Assembly: GCA_002007465.1 (NCBI GenBank)
Contig: LNAC01000001.1
Location: 7,559,442 to 7,623,441, forward strand
DNA: 64,000 nt
Direction of reading: 5' to 3'
Origin: Ailurus styani
Taxonomy: Eukaryota; Chordata; Mammalia; Carnivora; Ailuridae
A model generated the notes under the pieces. That model made no database searches. It had not been told where the DNA came from and saw nothing but the letters and a program-made list of their open reading frames with translations. Position numbers and translations under genes: made by a program. Numbering within the stretch: the first letter of the stretch is position 1; the number at the start of each line of letters is the position of its first letter. This document shows positions 11,852 to 22,034 of the stretch, in pieces.

Positions 11852-12200
11852 GCCGGAGGTCGCGCCACCCCGCCGGAGGTCATGTCACCAGCATCACCAC
11901 GCCGGAGGTCGCATCACCGCGCCGGAAGTCATGCCCCCACACTAGAGGTCACGTCACCACGCTGGAGGTCATGTCACCATGCTGGAGGTCATGTCACCAT
12001 GCCAAAGGTCACGTCACCATGCCGGAGGTCATGCCCCTGCACTAGAGGTCACGTCACCACACTGGAGGTCACGTCACCGTGCTGGAGGTCATGTCACCAT
12101 GCCAAAGGTCACATCACCATGCCGGAGGTCATGCCCCTACACTAGAGATCACACGGCCACAGTAGAGGTCATGCCCCCACGCTAGAGGTCACGTCAGAGC
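11852..12200 (+). repeat. CHST15: 20-bp minisatellite in CHST15 3' UTR, about 17 units
   Basis: Units start at 11852, 11872, 11901 and then every 20 bp from 11921 to 12181. One 29-bp spacing breaks the register. Each unit reads roughly GCYGGAGGTCAYGTCACCAY. Thirteen units carry an exact AGGTCA. A higher-order 100-bp (five-unit) duplication is visible: the units at 11981, 12001 and 12021 match those at 12081, 12101 and 12121 with zero to one change each. Because 20 is not a multiple of 3, the open frames across it (11882-12145) are by-products. Confidence 0.95.
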
Positions 12201-13339
12201 ATTGCCAGCACTTACATTTCGTTCAGTTCTGAACACCGTTCGGGTCAGTACCTTCATTTGGGCAGAGAATGGAGCCTCCTTCCTCTTTTTCCTTTTACTC
12301 CATAGTCCACCCTTTATTCTCTTCAGTTGTAAACCCTGTTCCCTTCACTTTTATGAGAGAGAAAAAACAGTTGATTTTTGGTAGCCTGTTCATTTCTCGG
12401 ACCATCTCCCATTCTGTCCTTGCGTCATTTAGGTTTACCTAGAAAATGAATGTTTAAAACCACTTTCTGCATTTCATTAGCCGTAGCTCTCTTTTCTGCC
12501 TCTTTACATGTTTCCTCCAGAGTTTATTCAGTTTATAATCAGAATACAAATTTAGTTTGTAGTTGGAAGGAAAGTTTTTGCTGTTAATGCCAGACCAAGC
12601 GACTTCCAGGAATTGAACTCTTCGTGGGAAATAGGGGTATCTCGGACCCTCCTCATGTACTCAAGGTCACCGGCGGGCCTGGAGGGTATTTCAAGTTTTA
12701 GTTCTGGCCACAGACATACTCCCTTGCTCTGCCTTCCCCCCCAGGCATGAGCTCATTACCCACGTTCTCCACCACACGTGGCCAGAGGCCCTTACTGTGT
12801 TCACAGACTACAAGATCCTCGTCTTCTGTTTCAGAAACACAGTGGGCGAGCTCTGCATGGGCCGAGCATGGTATGCTGGGATTCTTAATGGAACTTTCTG
12901 GGCCACTCGGCAGCTTGGCTCACCAATGGCTGGACTAAAGGTTTTGTCATTTCATGGAAGTGATGGGGAGAGACTGAAGAGGACCCTGGAGCCCTCTTGG
13001 CACACGGCCTCCGGGGCGACCTCACTGAAGTGTGCCCCGGAGTGTTTTCGAGGGAAGTCTACGAAGCAGAGCTGTCCGGTCAAGGTCGCAAAGTGCAGCT
13101 GCCTTCGTGTCCCGCCCCGGCACCGTCTCGCCCTCCCCCCGGAGGCCGGACGCGCAGCCCGTGCGAGGGCGAGCAGAGGGCCGGCCGCACCGGAGGCCGA
13201 GCTGTTCCTGCCGCTGGGGGTGCTGTGCGTCCTCCGGACTCACTTGGTGGGACAGTCCCCCCTCTCCCTCCCGGCCGGCAGGGGGAGCGGGGCCCGCGGG
13301 GGAGCCCGGCGGGGGCGGGGAGCTCTCACCGTCGCGTGC

Positions 13340-13401
13340 GTGTGTATTTATTTGCAGGGGAGGGTGTGCGTGTGCGTGTGCGTGTGTGCGTGCGTGTGCG
13401 C
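13340..13401 (+). repeat. Imperfect (GTGTGC)n tract
   Basis: Alternating GT and GC dinucleotides lie within the CHST15 3' UTR. The tract is purine-pyrimidine alternating and so potentially Z-forming, but short. Confidence 0.8.
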
Positions 13402-13956
13402 CTTTCCTGGGTGGGCTCCCTTCCGGGTCTGTTGCTGATGAGACGCCTCCGCCCCGGACACAAGCTTCCCGCGGACTCGTTTCTCCGCCCACGGACTTGT
13501 CTCGCCCAGTCCACGTTCTGCTCCCACTCCAGCCACGACGGCGGGGGGTTCTCCCTCCACACTCCTGTGCATGTGAATAACATGTAGTGTCAATCTGCTT
13601 CTTACAGAAGTACTACCGGAGGTATGATTTCCAATATTATTGGGTTTCTTCTACAAATCTTTTTGTATGCGCAGGCCCAGCCCTTTGTGCCAGTCCGTGC
13701 CCCCCGGTTTCGCTCGAGGGGCCTTTGTCCGGAGGGCGCATCGGTCGCCTCTGCTTTCTCGCGGCCGGGCCCGGGTCTCGTTGGCCCTCGAGCCTGTCGC
13801 CCCAAACCAAAGTGAAAGGGAGCATTTCTCATGACCTGGTATTGAAGTGACTTTGTGTCCCCAAAGCTGTGTATCAGACTGTGTCCGGTGTGCCCTTAGT
13901 GATGGAAGGTGTGTTAAGTGAGCCCCAGTGACGCTGTACTTTTATTCATATTTAAC

Positions 13957-13962
13957 ATTAAA
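13957..13962 (+). terminator. CHST15: Candidate CHST15 polyadenylation signal (ATTAAA)
   Basis: This is the common variant signal. An AT-rich stretch lies upstream and a GT/GC-rich stretch follows. It is the first good hexamer after the stop codon. Cleavage would be expected about 10-30 bp downstream. The call rests on motif and distance only. Confidence 0.6.
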
Positions 13963-13984
13963 CGTGGACCGCTGTGACCCGTCG

Positions 13985-15165
13985 CGGGCGTGCCTGCCGT
14001 TCCTCACCCTCCTGACACCCGGGGTGGGTTCCCCGTGGCATTGGCTGCGGACAAATGAGGCTCGGAAACTGGGGTCTCACCTGCGGGCTCTGTGCACATA
14101 CGGCGGCGGGAGAGACAAGGGCAGAGAAAGAAGGGCTCCGGCGTGACCGGCGACTCCCCACCGGGCGGGTGTGTGTCGGGTGTCCGGCCGTCCTGCCCCC
14201 AGACGAGCCTCGTGGGCGTCAGCCGTGTGCGCGGGCAGGTGGGGTGACTGACCACAGGCCCTGCTCCTCCCAGACGCCGCTTCCCTCGTTCCTGGGGCCT
14301 GGCCTGGGCCCGGGGGCCGTGAGTTGGAGGCTCCTGGTGTCCCTGGCTCTGTGTCACTGTCACTAGACACTAGGTCCCCTGGCTGTACTGAAAGGCGGGG
14401 GTGGGGTTGTCTCAAGTGTGGGCTTCTGGGGGCCTAGGCTACCCGGGGGCTAGCGTGGCCCATGGGCTGGTCCCCTCGTTCTGGAAAGACCTTGTGGGGA
14501 GCGTCTGTCTCCCGGCACTGCCCCCCAGAGTGGTGTGCTGGGTGAAGGGGGCTGGTGAGCTCAGACCTGGAAAGAGGGGGGACCCCGCCTCTTGGTGAGG
14601 GAGCCAGGAACAGCTTGGATCTGCAGGGAAAACAGGCCTGAGAGGAGAAAGGGGGGTGGGTGGCTCGTGAAGGGCAGGATGGACGACGGGTGAGTCTGGA
14701 GGTTGGTTGAGCCCCTGTCCCGGGAGCCTTTCCAGAAACCCTCTCTCCTGTGTGGACCCCACCCCTACTCAGGAACCAGCTCGAGGGAACATACTGATGG
14801 AGAGCGTCCGCATCTTCACGCAAACTTCCCTTCGGAATGACCTCTTCTTCCCAGATGCCCCTGTTGGGACACCGAAGCAGAGGCGGTGCTCTGGAGGAAT
14901 TTGGGGCCTCGGCCAGCAGGGAGGGAGAGAGACCTCGGGTGTGGGCGGCGGGTGTTTTCCTGTTGCTCCAGAGATCTCACCATGTGGGTAGCACTCTGCC
15001 TGTGGGCGAGGCAGAACCTGTTAAGACTCGTAGGAAGAATCACCTTCCCAGAACCTTCTGGGGCCAGGCTCCTGCCAAGCAGCCAGGAGAGGGCAGGCCC
15101 ACAAGCGGGGCCCCAGCAGCCCAAGCCGAGCCGCAGTGGCCGTGGGGACCTGGGTTAGCAGCCCT
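13985..15165. other. Intergenic, no feature recognised
   Basis: GC-rich unique sequence follows the CHST15 3' end. I see no exon, no recognisable repeat and no strong regulatory motif. The overlapping open frames here reflect base composition. Confidence 0.6.
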
Positions 15166-15167
15166 CC

Positions 15168-15600
15168 GCTGCTGGGGTGCATTACGCCAAACTTAGCCCC
15201 TTAAACAACACAAGTTGGTTATCGGGCAGTGCTGGAGATCAGAAATCCAGAATCGTGCTCATGGGGTGAAGGCCAAGGTGGCTCTGTTCCTCCTGGAGAT
15301 GCTGGGAGGCGGGGGCAGAATCCGCATCTCTGGCTTTTCCAGATTCTCAATGCCCCCCTTCCCTTCGCTGCTGGCCGCTGACCCCGTCCTCAGTAGCATC
15401 TTCAAATCTCTCTCAGACTAGTTCTGTGGTCACGTGACTGTCCCCTGTCTCTCCCAGAAAGACTCTGGTGATGGGCCCACCCGGATAAGGCAGGATCATG
15501 TCTGCAAAGGCCTTTTGGCCACATAAGGTGACTTATTTACAGGCTCCTGGGATTAGGGTGAGGACGTCTTTGGGGGTGATTGTTCAGGCGCCCATAAGGG
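15168..15600 (-). mobile_element. MaLR LTR, MLT1-like, antisense
   Basis: The segment has the antisense MLT1-type layout. It begins with a stretch like GCATTACGCCAAACTTAGCC near AAACAACACAAG. The far end carries the reverse of the ATGAGGTC/AAAGACGTCCTC region (GGGATTAGGGTGAGGACGTC). These are non-coding LTRs of ancient ERVL-MaLR retrotransposons. Divergence is high and the exact subfamily is not assignable by eye. Confidence 0.55.
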
Positions 15601-15961
15601 GGTGCCAGTCAGGCCGTCAAGGGACTCATGCCCCTGGCCTGTCCCTTGTAGCTGTCCCAGGGGGGCCCAAGCAGATGTGAGTGGGCAGGCGGCTGCCGAG
15701 CAGAGCACCAATCTTCATGACGTGTCTGTGCGGAGACGGTGCGTCTTCCTGTCCAGCAGGCTCCTGTGGCCGCGGCGAGCGGGGCAGGGGCCAAGGACGC
15801 ACTTCTCTCCCACGGTCACATTGCAAGTCATTCTTCTGTGTGTTTCTCCAAGCGAGTCCAGGGCTGCCCCGGCCCCAGATAGAACTATTTCTCCCTCTCT
15901 GGGTAGAAGAGGTTTCTGAGTGCTTGCAAGTTTTATTTTTTCTTTAAAGTTACTTTCTCGG

Positions 15962-16180
15962 GGCGCCTGGGTGGCTCAGAGGGTTAAAGCCTCTGCCTTC
16001 AGCTCAGGTCATGATCTCAGGGTCCTGGGATCGAGGCCCGCATCGGGCTCCCTGCTCAGTGGGGAGCCTGCTTCCTCCTCTCTCTTCTCTCTGCCTGCCT
16101 CTCTGCCTACTTGTGATCTTTCTCTCTGTGTCAAATAAATAAATAAAATCTTTAAAAAAAAAATAAAATAAAAAAAAAAT
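15962..16180 (+). mobile_element. CAN-SINE (SINEC), sense
   Basis: This full-length copy starts with the tRNA-derived head GGCGCCTGGGTGGCTCAG. A CT-rich middle, AAATAAATAAATAAAATC and an A-rich tail follow. A perfect 16-bp target-site duplication, AAAGTTACTTTCTCGG, lies at 15946-15961 and 16181-16196. Confidence 0.96.
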
Positions 16181-16199
16181 AAAGTTACTTTCTCGGTTC

Positions 16200-17825
16200 C
16201 CTAGGAAACCCACAGCAGCCACGTGGGCAGTTGTGAGTTTCTGAAGTTCAGCTGTTTCTGAGTTAGTCATGCTTCAAGGGGAGCAGCTTCTGAAAGCTAC
16301 AAAAATAGTTTGCACGGTTTCTGGCCCCTGAGAGAGCCTGGGGGGCCGTGACCCCCGTGGGTTCACGCCGCAAAGGCGGCCTGGGGCGGCTCACTTCCAA
16401 ACTCTCTCCTCGGCCGTGCCTCCTGGCCCCACGCCGGACTCGAGTCCACAACCTTGACTCTGTCCCTGCCCCTGAAGCCGCACCCCGGGCAGTCTGGACC
16501 CTGTCCCCAGCCCTGCCGCCCTGCCATCCCCCTGCCACCCTCCATCCCCTCCTCTGCCGACCCGCTCCAGCGCCAGGGTCTGAGGGCTGTCTGCCCTGGG
16601 TCTCTTTGGACTGTGTCCATTGCTCCCCCAGAGCCACAGGCCAGGGCTGAACCCCGAGTTGGAACCCATGGCGCTTTGGGTGGCTGGGAGGACACCTGGC
16701 GGTCCTGAGAGTGGCCGTACCCTCGAGCCACCAGCCGCTGATGGGACTCAGGGCGGCCTCACGTCCTTCACCATTGCCCTTGGTGCCAGGCAAGGAGCCA
16801 GGTGGTCCGTTCCATGCTGGGCAGGGTTTGCTGGCCACCCTGGGAGTGGGGCGCAGAGGAGAATATGGGGGCCCCCTCTCCCACTGTGGGGGTTCCCTGC
16901 TGGGAGCACAGCATGGGGTTAGCAGGGAGGTCGCTGGTGCTCCTGTGGCTCTCTGGCCTGCACCCCTGCTCTGCCTGCCCTGAAAGGCCCCTTGAAGGTA
17001 GATTCTACCTATTTAATTTTTTAGCCAGTGTTTTCTGAACATCCGCTTGGTGCAAGGCCCTGGGCCAGCGTGGGGGTGGGCTGCACCGGGGACGGCTTGT
17101 TTGCTCATTCACCGATTCCTTCCCCTGTTCACGTGTTTTCGGCGTGCTGCCTGGGTGCCTGGCCCGGGAGGCTCCCAGGAGAGCAGACCCTGTCCCTGCC
17201 TGCGTGGACCCGGGATCTCGTGCCACAGAGAGATACAGGCCAGAGCATCACCCAAGCAACACCGAAATGCAGTAGCCCTGGTGCCTCCTCTGAGAGGGAC
17301 TGAGGACAGTGGCCCATTCCTGCTGTGACCTCCACCCCCGAGGCCACTGAATTTCCCATGGGACCTCCCCATCCCATCTCCAGCACAAACCCAGCTGGAA
17401 TGGGTGACCCACCCTCCCCCAGATGGCAGGGGCCCTGATGCCAGCAGCTCCAAGCCCTGTGGGAGCCGGCTAAGTAGAAGAGATCACACAGATTCCTGTT
17501 TAACAGTAGAAAAAACACATTTCCACAAATATTTCCTGACCGGATTCTACGTGCAATGACGCAGTATTATAATACCAAGGTTTTGGTAATACATGTCTTC
17601 TTGTGAGAAGGTAGAATTCTTCTTGGGGGTGAGTAACATTTCATGTAACGAGCGTCAGAGCTAACGCACCCTGTCCCATCCCCTGTGGCACTTGATCCAG
17701 AAAGACCATTCCCAGCTCGTGTCCTGGCCCCGCGGCCTCCTGAAGCCCTCGGCCCTGGGAGGTGCCAGACTCCAGCCCCCAGAGCAGTTTCTTCCTGGCT
17801 CTGCCTCTTCTCCTTCTTCTTCTTC
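16200..17825. other. Intergenic, no gene recognised
   Basis: This is mixed, moderately GC-rich unique sequence. Open frames of 90-190 codons in several frames around 16263-16983 lack any recognisable protein feature. A T-rich stretch around 17500-17650 may be an old repeat, but I cannot assign it. Confidence 0.6.
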
Positions 17826-17828
17826 TTC

Positions 17829-18033
17829 TTTTTTTTTTTTTTAAGATTTTATTTATTTATTTGACAGAGAGAGAGAGAGAGATCACAAGTAGGCAGAGGG
17901 GCAGGCAGAGAGAGAGGAGGAAGCAGGCTCTCCGCCAAGCAGGGAGCCCGATGCGGGCCTCGATCCCAGGACCCTGAGATCATGACCTGAACCGAAGGCA
18001 GAGGTTTAACCCACTGAGCCACCCAGGTGCCCC
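17829..18033 (-). mobile_element. CAN-SINE (SINEC), antisense
   Basis: Poly-T follows a CTT-rich run, then AAGATTTTATTTATTTATTT, a GA repeat, the GA-rich body and the inverted head ending CCACCCAGGTGCCCC. The flanks share a CCTCTTCT-type short direct repeat on both sides. Confidence 0.93.
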
Positions 18034-18730
18034 CACCTCTTCTTTCTGACCTTGAAATGTTGGGGGCTGTCCCACGCTCAGTCCTCAGCCCTCTTAGCTG
18101 GCTTTGCCCCAGCCCTTGGCACCAACCGCCACCTCTGCGCGGGTGACTCCCAGACTTGACTGAACGGCCACCCCCCCACACCCCTCCCCGAGCTCCTCTC
18201 TCTTGCCCACCTCCCAGAAGCCACGTTCTGCTGCCTCTGCCCCCAATCCTGACCACTCCTCGCCACCAGCCCTGTATTAATCGTGGTTTCAGTTTCTGTA
18301 TTTCATGATGCTTTGACTTCTTGGGAACTCGTCGGCCCCCCGGGGGACAGCTGTGCCCTAGAGATGGCAAACAACTCCCTTCTGCCTCTCACATGCAAGC
18401 CCCCTACTCCAGACCACCTCCTTCACGGGTCACCCGAGGGCCAGGTGCCAGACCACCAGGACAGCCCTTAGCCCGGAGCCCAGCCAAGCCATCAAACCAG
18501 TCCGTCCCAGCCCTGCTTAGCCTGATCACCCTCTGCGCCCATTTCCTCCCTGGAAACCACAGTAGAGGCTCTGGCCTCCTGGCCTACCCCGCATGTCCCC
18601 CACGTGGCCCTGCGTGGCATGGCGTGCCCCCTCCTCTGGGGAGCTGTGAGTAACAGACTGTGTCTGCAGTGGCACTTGTCTCCTGGTCTGCGGGCCTCAC
18701 TCTGTTTGAATAATAATAAAACCTACATGT

Positions 18731-18886
18731 AGGGGCACCTGGTTGAACATCGCCTCCTGGTTTCAGCTCAGGTCATGATCTCAAGGTCCTGGGGTTGGGC
18801 CAGAGTCTGCTGAAGTTTCTCTCTCCCTCTCTCTCTGCCCCTCCCTGCGGCCGTTCTCTCTCTCAAGTAAATAAATCTTTTTTTAC
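18731..18886 (+). mobile_element. Older, truncated CAN-SINE, sense
   Basis: A diverged head (GGGGCACCTGGTTGAACATC), the conserved middle CAGCTCAGGTCATGATCTCA and a CT-rich body ending in AAGTAAATAAATC mark an older, internally shortened SINEC copy. No clear target duplication is visible. Confidence 0.8.
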
Positions 18887-18889
18887 CCA

Positions 18890-19365
18890 TCTACGTGTAA
18901 AAATATCCTACCTCCAAAGGTGGGAGCTTCCCCCCCCAAGAAGCCCCCCCCACCGCCAGACAACCTTTTACAACATCCCTCCAACCGTGTCCCTCTCTGC
19001 CTGGAAACCCTCCTCAACCTCCCAGCTTGCTTAGGATAAAATGTGGGAGCCTGGCCAATACCCCCGAGGCCCTTCCTGACCCACCCTGCAGACTGACCCC
19101 TGAACCCCCAGCCACCCCCGCTCACCTGGCCCCCCTCCAGTCCAGCGCTGACCTCGCTGCTACCCTTCATGCACACCGAGTCCTGTACCCCGTGCCCTCA
19201 CTGTCCCCCGCCCGGGGCTCACGCTTCCGGGCCTTGGCAAGGCTGCCGACTTCACCTCCTGGAAATTGGTGTTAGGAGGGGATGGGCTGGCTGGGTGGGG
19301 TCCACATTCTGGCAGCATCTGTGGCTATGGGATTAAAGTGGGATCAGTGAGAAATCTTTCTGAAC
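18890..19365. other. Intergenic, C-rich, no gene recognised
   Basis: The stretch contains poly-C runs near 18931-18950. Around 19030-19200 there is a segment that loosely resembles an ancient repeat. Nothing is assignable. Confidence 0.5.
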
Positions 19366-19379
19366 CATATAAACATTTT

Positions 19380-19583
19380 TATTTTTTTTTAATTTTTTAA
19401 AAGATTTTATTTATTTGTCAGAGAGAGAGAGAGAGAGAGAGAGCACAAGCAGGCAGAGGCAGAGGGAGAAGCAGGCTCCCTGCCAAGCAAGGAGCCCAAC
19501 GTGGGACTCAATCCCAGGACCCTGGGATCATGACCTGAGCCAAAGGCAGAGGCTTTAACCCACTGAGCCACACAGGCGTCCCG
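19380..19583 (-). mobile_element. CAN-SINE (SINEC), antisense
   Basis: T-rich tail, AAGATTTTATTTATTTGTCAG, a (GA)n stretch, the body and an inverted head follow in order. A perfect 14-bp duplication, CATATAAACATTTT, lies at 19366-19379 and 19584-19597. Head substitutions suggest moderate age. Confidence 0.95.
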
Positions 19584-20039
19584 CATATAAACATTTTCAA
19601 ATATTTTATTTTTACTTACAATATTTAAAGTGCATCGATTTGTGCGTCTTTAGTAAAAGGGCCAGACCTCTCCAGCGCGCGTGCGTGTTGCAGGTAGGAG
19701 CTTGGGGCCGGGCTTCCAGAAGCAGCGTGGTGATGAATCAGTACTGGTTTCCGGCTTGGGCTCCCCGAAGGGGCGCGGGACCTGGGGGGCGGCTGCCGGG
19801 CAGTCTGCGGGCAGAGTCCTCCCTCACTCGCGTGCTTGTTCTCCAATGATCTCCCCAGTCTGTGCTAGGACTTCCTCCAGGCTTCTGGCCGGTGTGCAGA
19901 GAGCAGCTCCTGTTTGGCTCTCGCACGTGGCGAGTCCGCAGCAGGGGCCCCCCAGGGGTCCGGGTGCTGGGGACCCTCGAAGTCCTTTCGGGAGGTCCCC
20001 CTGTCCCGACCGGTGGCATGATCCTACCAAGATGTCCTT

Positions 20040-20600
20040 CGCCCTTGCGCATTCTGAGTCCTCGAATGTCCAGGTGACGCCGCCCGGCGGCCCAGCCCGG
20101 CCCGCCGCTGCTGCTCGCGCGCGCACGGGGTTTACACGTCCCTCCGTGTGCGTGTCCAGTGCGCTAAACAGTGAGACGGAGACCGCGTCCCCAGACTCTC
20201 TTTGGGATCTTCGATGATTTTTCAGAGTGTAAAGGAGTGTTGATCTAACATCGTTTGAGAACTGCTGCCTTGTCTGTTTAATGAAATCGCGAGTTTCCGA
20301 GGTCGGGCCTGGATTCGGAAACGAACGTGACCGCTTGATGGGAAGCAAAACCTCCAGGAGGGCACTTGGCAGGAGGGCCGGGAGCGCTGGGCACGCCCCT
20401 GCGCATCGCCAGGGAGGGGGAGGACGGGGAGGGGGCAGTCGGAGACGGACGTCTGTCCACCGGGGAGCCCGGGGAGGTGGCAGCGGCCGGAGGAATCTTG
20501 GCGCCAGCTGTCTACTGAGCACGTGCTGAGTGCCAGGCCCTGAGCCAAGGGCACCTTCGCGCGGCCCCTGGGATCCGCACCTCCGCCCCAGAAGGGAGGT
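20040..20600. promoter_or_regulatory. CpG-rich segment, possible small CpG island
   Basis: CpG density is clearly raised compared with the flanks (for example GCTCGCGCGCGCACGGGG near 20113, and repeated CG steps to 20500). No gene start is recognisable nearby. The overlapping 280-codon open frame on the minus strand (19824-20666) has low-complexity proline/arginine composition, and its beginning runs across a MIR-like sequence, so I treat it as non-coding. Confidence 0.4.
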
Positions 20601-20655
20601 CGTGTCATCGTTCTGGCCGAACATCATACAGATGGGGGAACAGAGGTAGGAGAGG
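20515..20655 (+). repeat. MIR-like ancient SINE fragment
   Basis: ACTGAGCACGTGCTGAGTGC followed by CAGGCCCTGAGCC, and further on ATACAGATGGGGGAACAGAGG, match the MIR core pattern. Confidence 0.6.
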
Positions 20656-20659
20656 GGCC

Positions 20660-21925
20660 TAATCATGAGCCCCAGGGCCCCCAGCCATGAAGCAGCGAGG
20701 TGGTCCTGGGTCTCAGGTCTGCTGGTTCTGGTACCTGAGTCCTCACCTGCTCACCTCAGTTCTGAGTCCTGGAGCTTTGACTTTCCAAAGAGGTGGGTGG
20801 AGAGGGCAGAGCCTCGGGTGAAGCCAGGTGGTCACATGGCCTTCTGGAGTCTGGCCTGGGAGGCTGATGCAGGCACCGGGGCTGGGGTCAGGTCCGGGGG
20901 GCATCTTCAAGGTCATTTCCTTGTGGACATAGCTGAATGGATCCACACAACAGCCCCCTCCTCTCTATGCGCCCCCGACCCCTGGTGCCCAGCCTTGGGG
21001 ACACTGAGGCAGAAACTCAATCTTGGCCTCCTGCCCCCACTTCCTGCTTCCTCTTCTGGGTCCTGCGTCCACCTGGACAGGGGCAAGTGAGCTGAGCGTA
21101 CTGAGGAGCCCCTGACGTCTCAGGAGGGTGAGCAGGTGGGCCTGCCTGCTCCACACACCCTCCCCCCGACCTCAGTCTGAGGCTTTCTCTGAGCCCCGGA
21201 ATCCTGCGCTGTCCCCGCAGCCAGTTCTGAGGTTCGGCAGAGGCCCCCTGTGGCCGGCAGTAGCTCCTTCCGCTGTGAGTTCGAGTCATGACTGAGGAAT
21301 GGGGAGTGGCCGCCTTCCTCCTCAGGGCTGGCCTCCAGAGCTTGGAGGGGCAGCCAGACATCTCAAGTTAGGCCCCACCGTCGCCTTGGAGACCATTTGT
21401 TTACTCCTACCTCCAAATGAGATAATCTGGAGAACTGCCATTTTCTGTACTTTCAACATAATGGAATTCAGGAAAATTCCAAAGCCAAGCCAACCCCCAA
21501 TTCTAAAGACAGAGACCTAGGCAGACCACATAGACACCAGGATGTGGGCACACTTCTCTGTCCAGCCTCCGATCTCCTCCTTCCCCTAAGAGCATGTATC
21601 TTGCTCAATTTCTCCCCCCCTGCCTTCGCCTAGGCTGTTACTCCACCAGCAGTGCCCCCCTCTCCACTGTTCAACTGAGTCAGCATCTTACTCCACCCCA
21701 AGGGCAAGTTCAAGTGTTGCCTCTTCCTCCAGATGGCCTCCTGGATTCCACCCTCCCTCCCACCTGCATGAGGACGTCTCCCCCTTACTAGTCCCTCTCC
21801 CACCTAGCGTGACATTCATGGCTTTCTACCTGACTGTGGTCATTCGTGTGTTCCCAGTCCCATCCAGACAACGAAGTCTGGGGACCCACCACCCCCATAA
21901 CCAGCAGTGGGGTGAGGGAGGCAGC
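20660..21925. other. Intergenic, no feature recognised
   Basis: No repeat or exon is recognised. Base composition is mixed, with several C-rich stretches. Confidence 0.5.
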
Positions 21926-21939
21926 AGGTGCCTGTAGAG

Positions 21940-22030
21940 AAAACCAAACTAGAAGCTGGATGATTCTGGGCAAGCTGTTTAACTTCTCTGAGCCTCCGTT
22001 TCGCCAGCTGCCGACCAGGGTCGGGCCTGG
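21940..22030 (+). repeat. MIR-like fragment
   Basis: The run GGATGATTCTGGGCAAGC, then TTAACTTCTCTGAGCCTCC, matches the MIR core (loss of fluid control wording: GGGCAAGT, TTAACCTCTCTGAGCC in the consensus). Confidence 0.65.
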
Positions 22031-22034
22031 AGGA

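Larger units (their letters stand above)
11525..13980 (+). other. CHST15: CHST15 3' untranslated region
   Basis: From the stop codon there is no AATAAA until the ATTAAA at 13957-13962. A 3' UTR of about 2.4 kb agrees with what I recall for mammalian CHST15 transcripts. In order it holds a GC-rich start, the 20-bp minisatellite (11852-12200), an AT-rich block (12220-12600), a CpG-rich block with a GTGTGC tract (13030-13400) and a final mixed segment. The open frames of 213, 196 and 182 codons around 12797-13587 overlap in different frames of the CpG-rich part and are not credible genes. The 3' limit is inferred. Confidence 0.75.

Noticed and set aside
11882..12185. Open frames rich in His/Arg/Ser across the minisatellite
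   Set aside because: They are translations of the 20-bp repeat inside the CHST15 3' UTR, downstream of the true stop.
12797..13587. 213-, 196- and 182-codon + frames
   Set aside because: Mutually overlapping frames in CpG-rich 3' UTR. They cannot all be real, and none has a recognisable domain.
19824..20666. 280-codon minus-strand frame as a gene
   Set aside because: Low-complexity Pro/Arg composition, overlap with a MIR fragment and no homology recognised.
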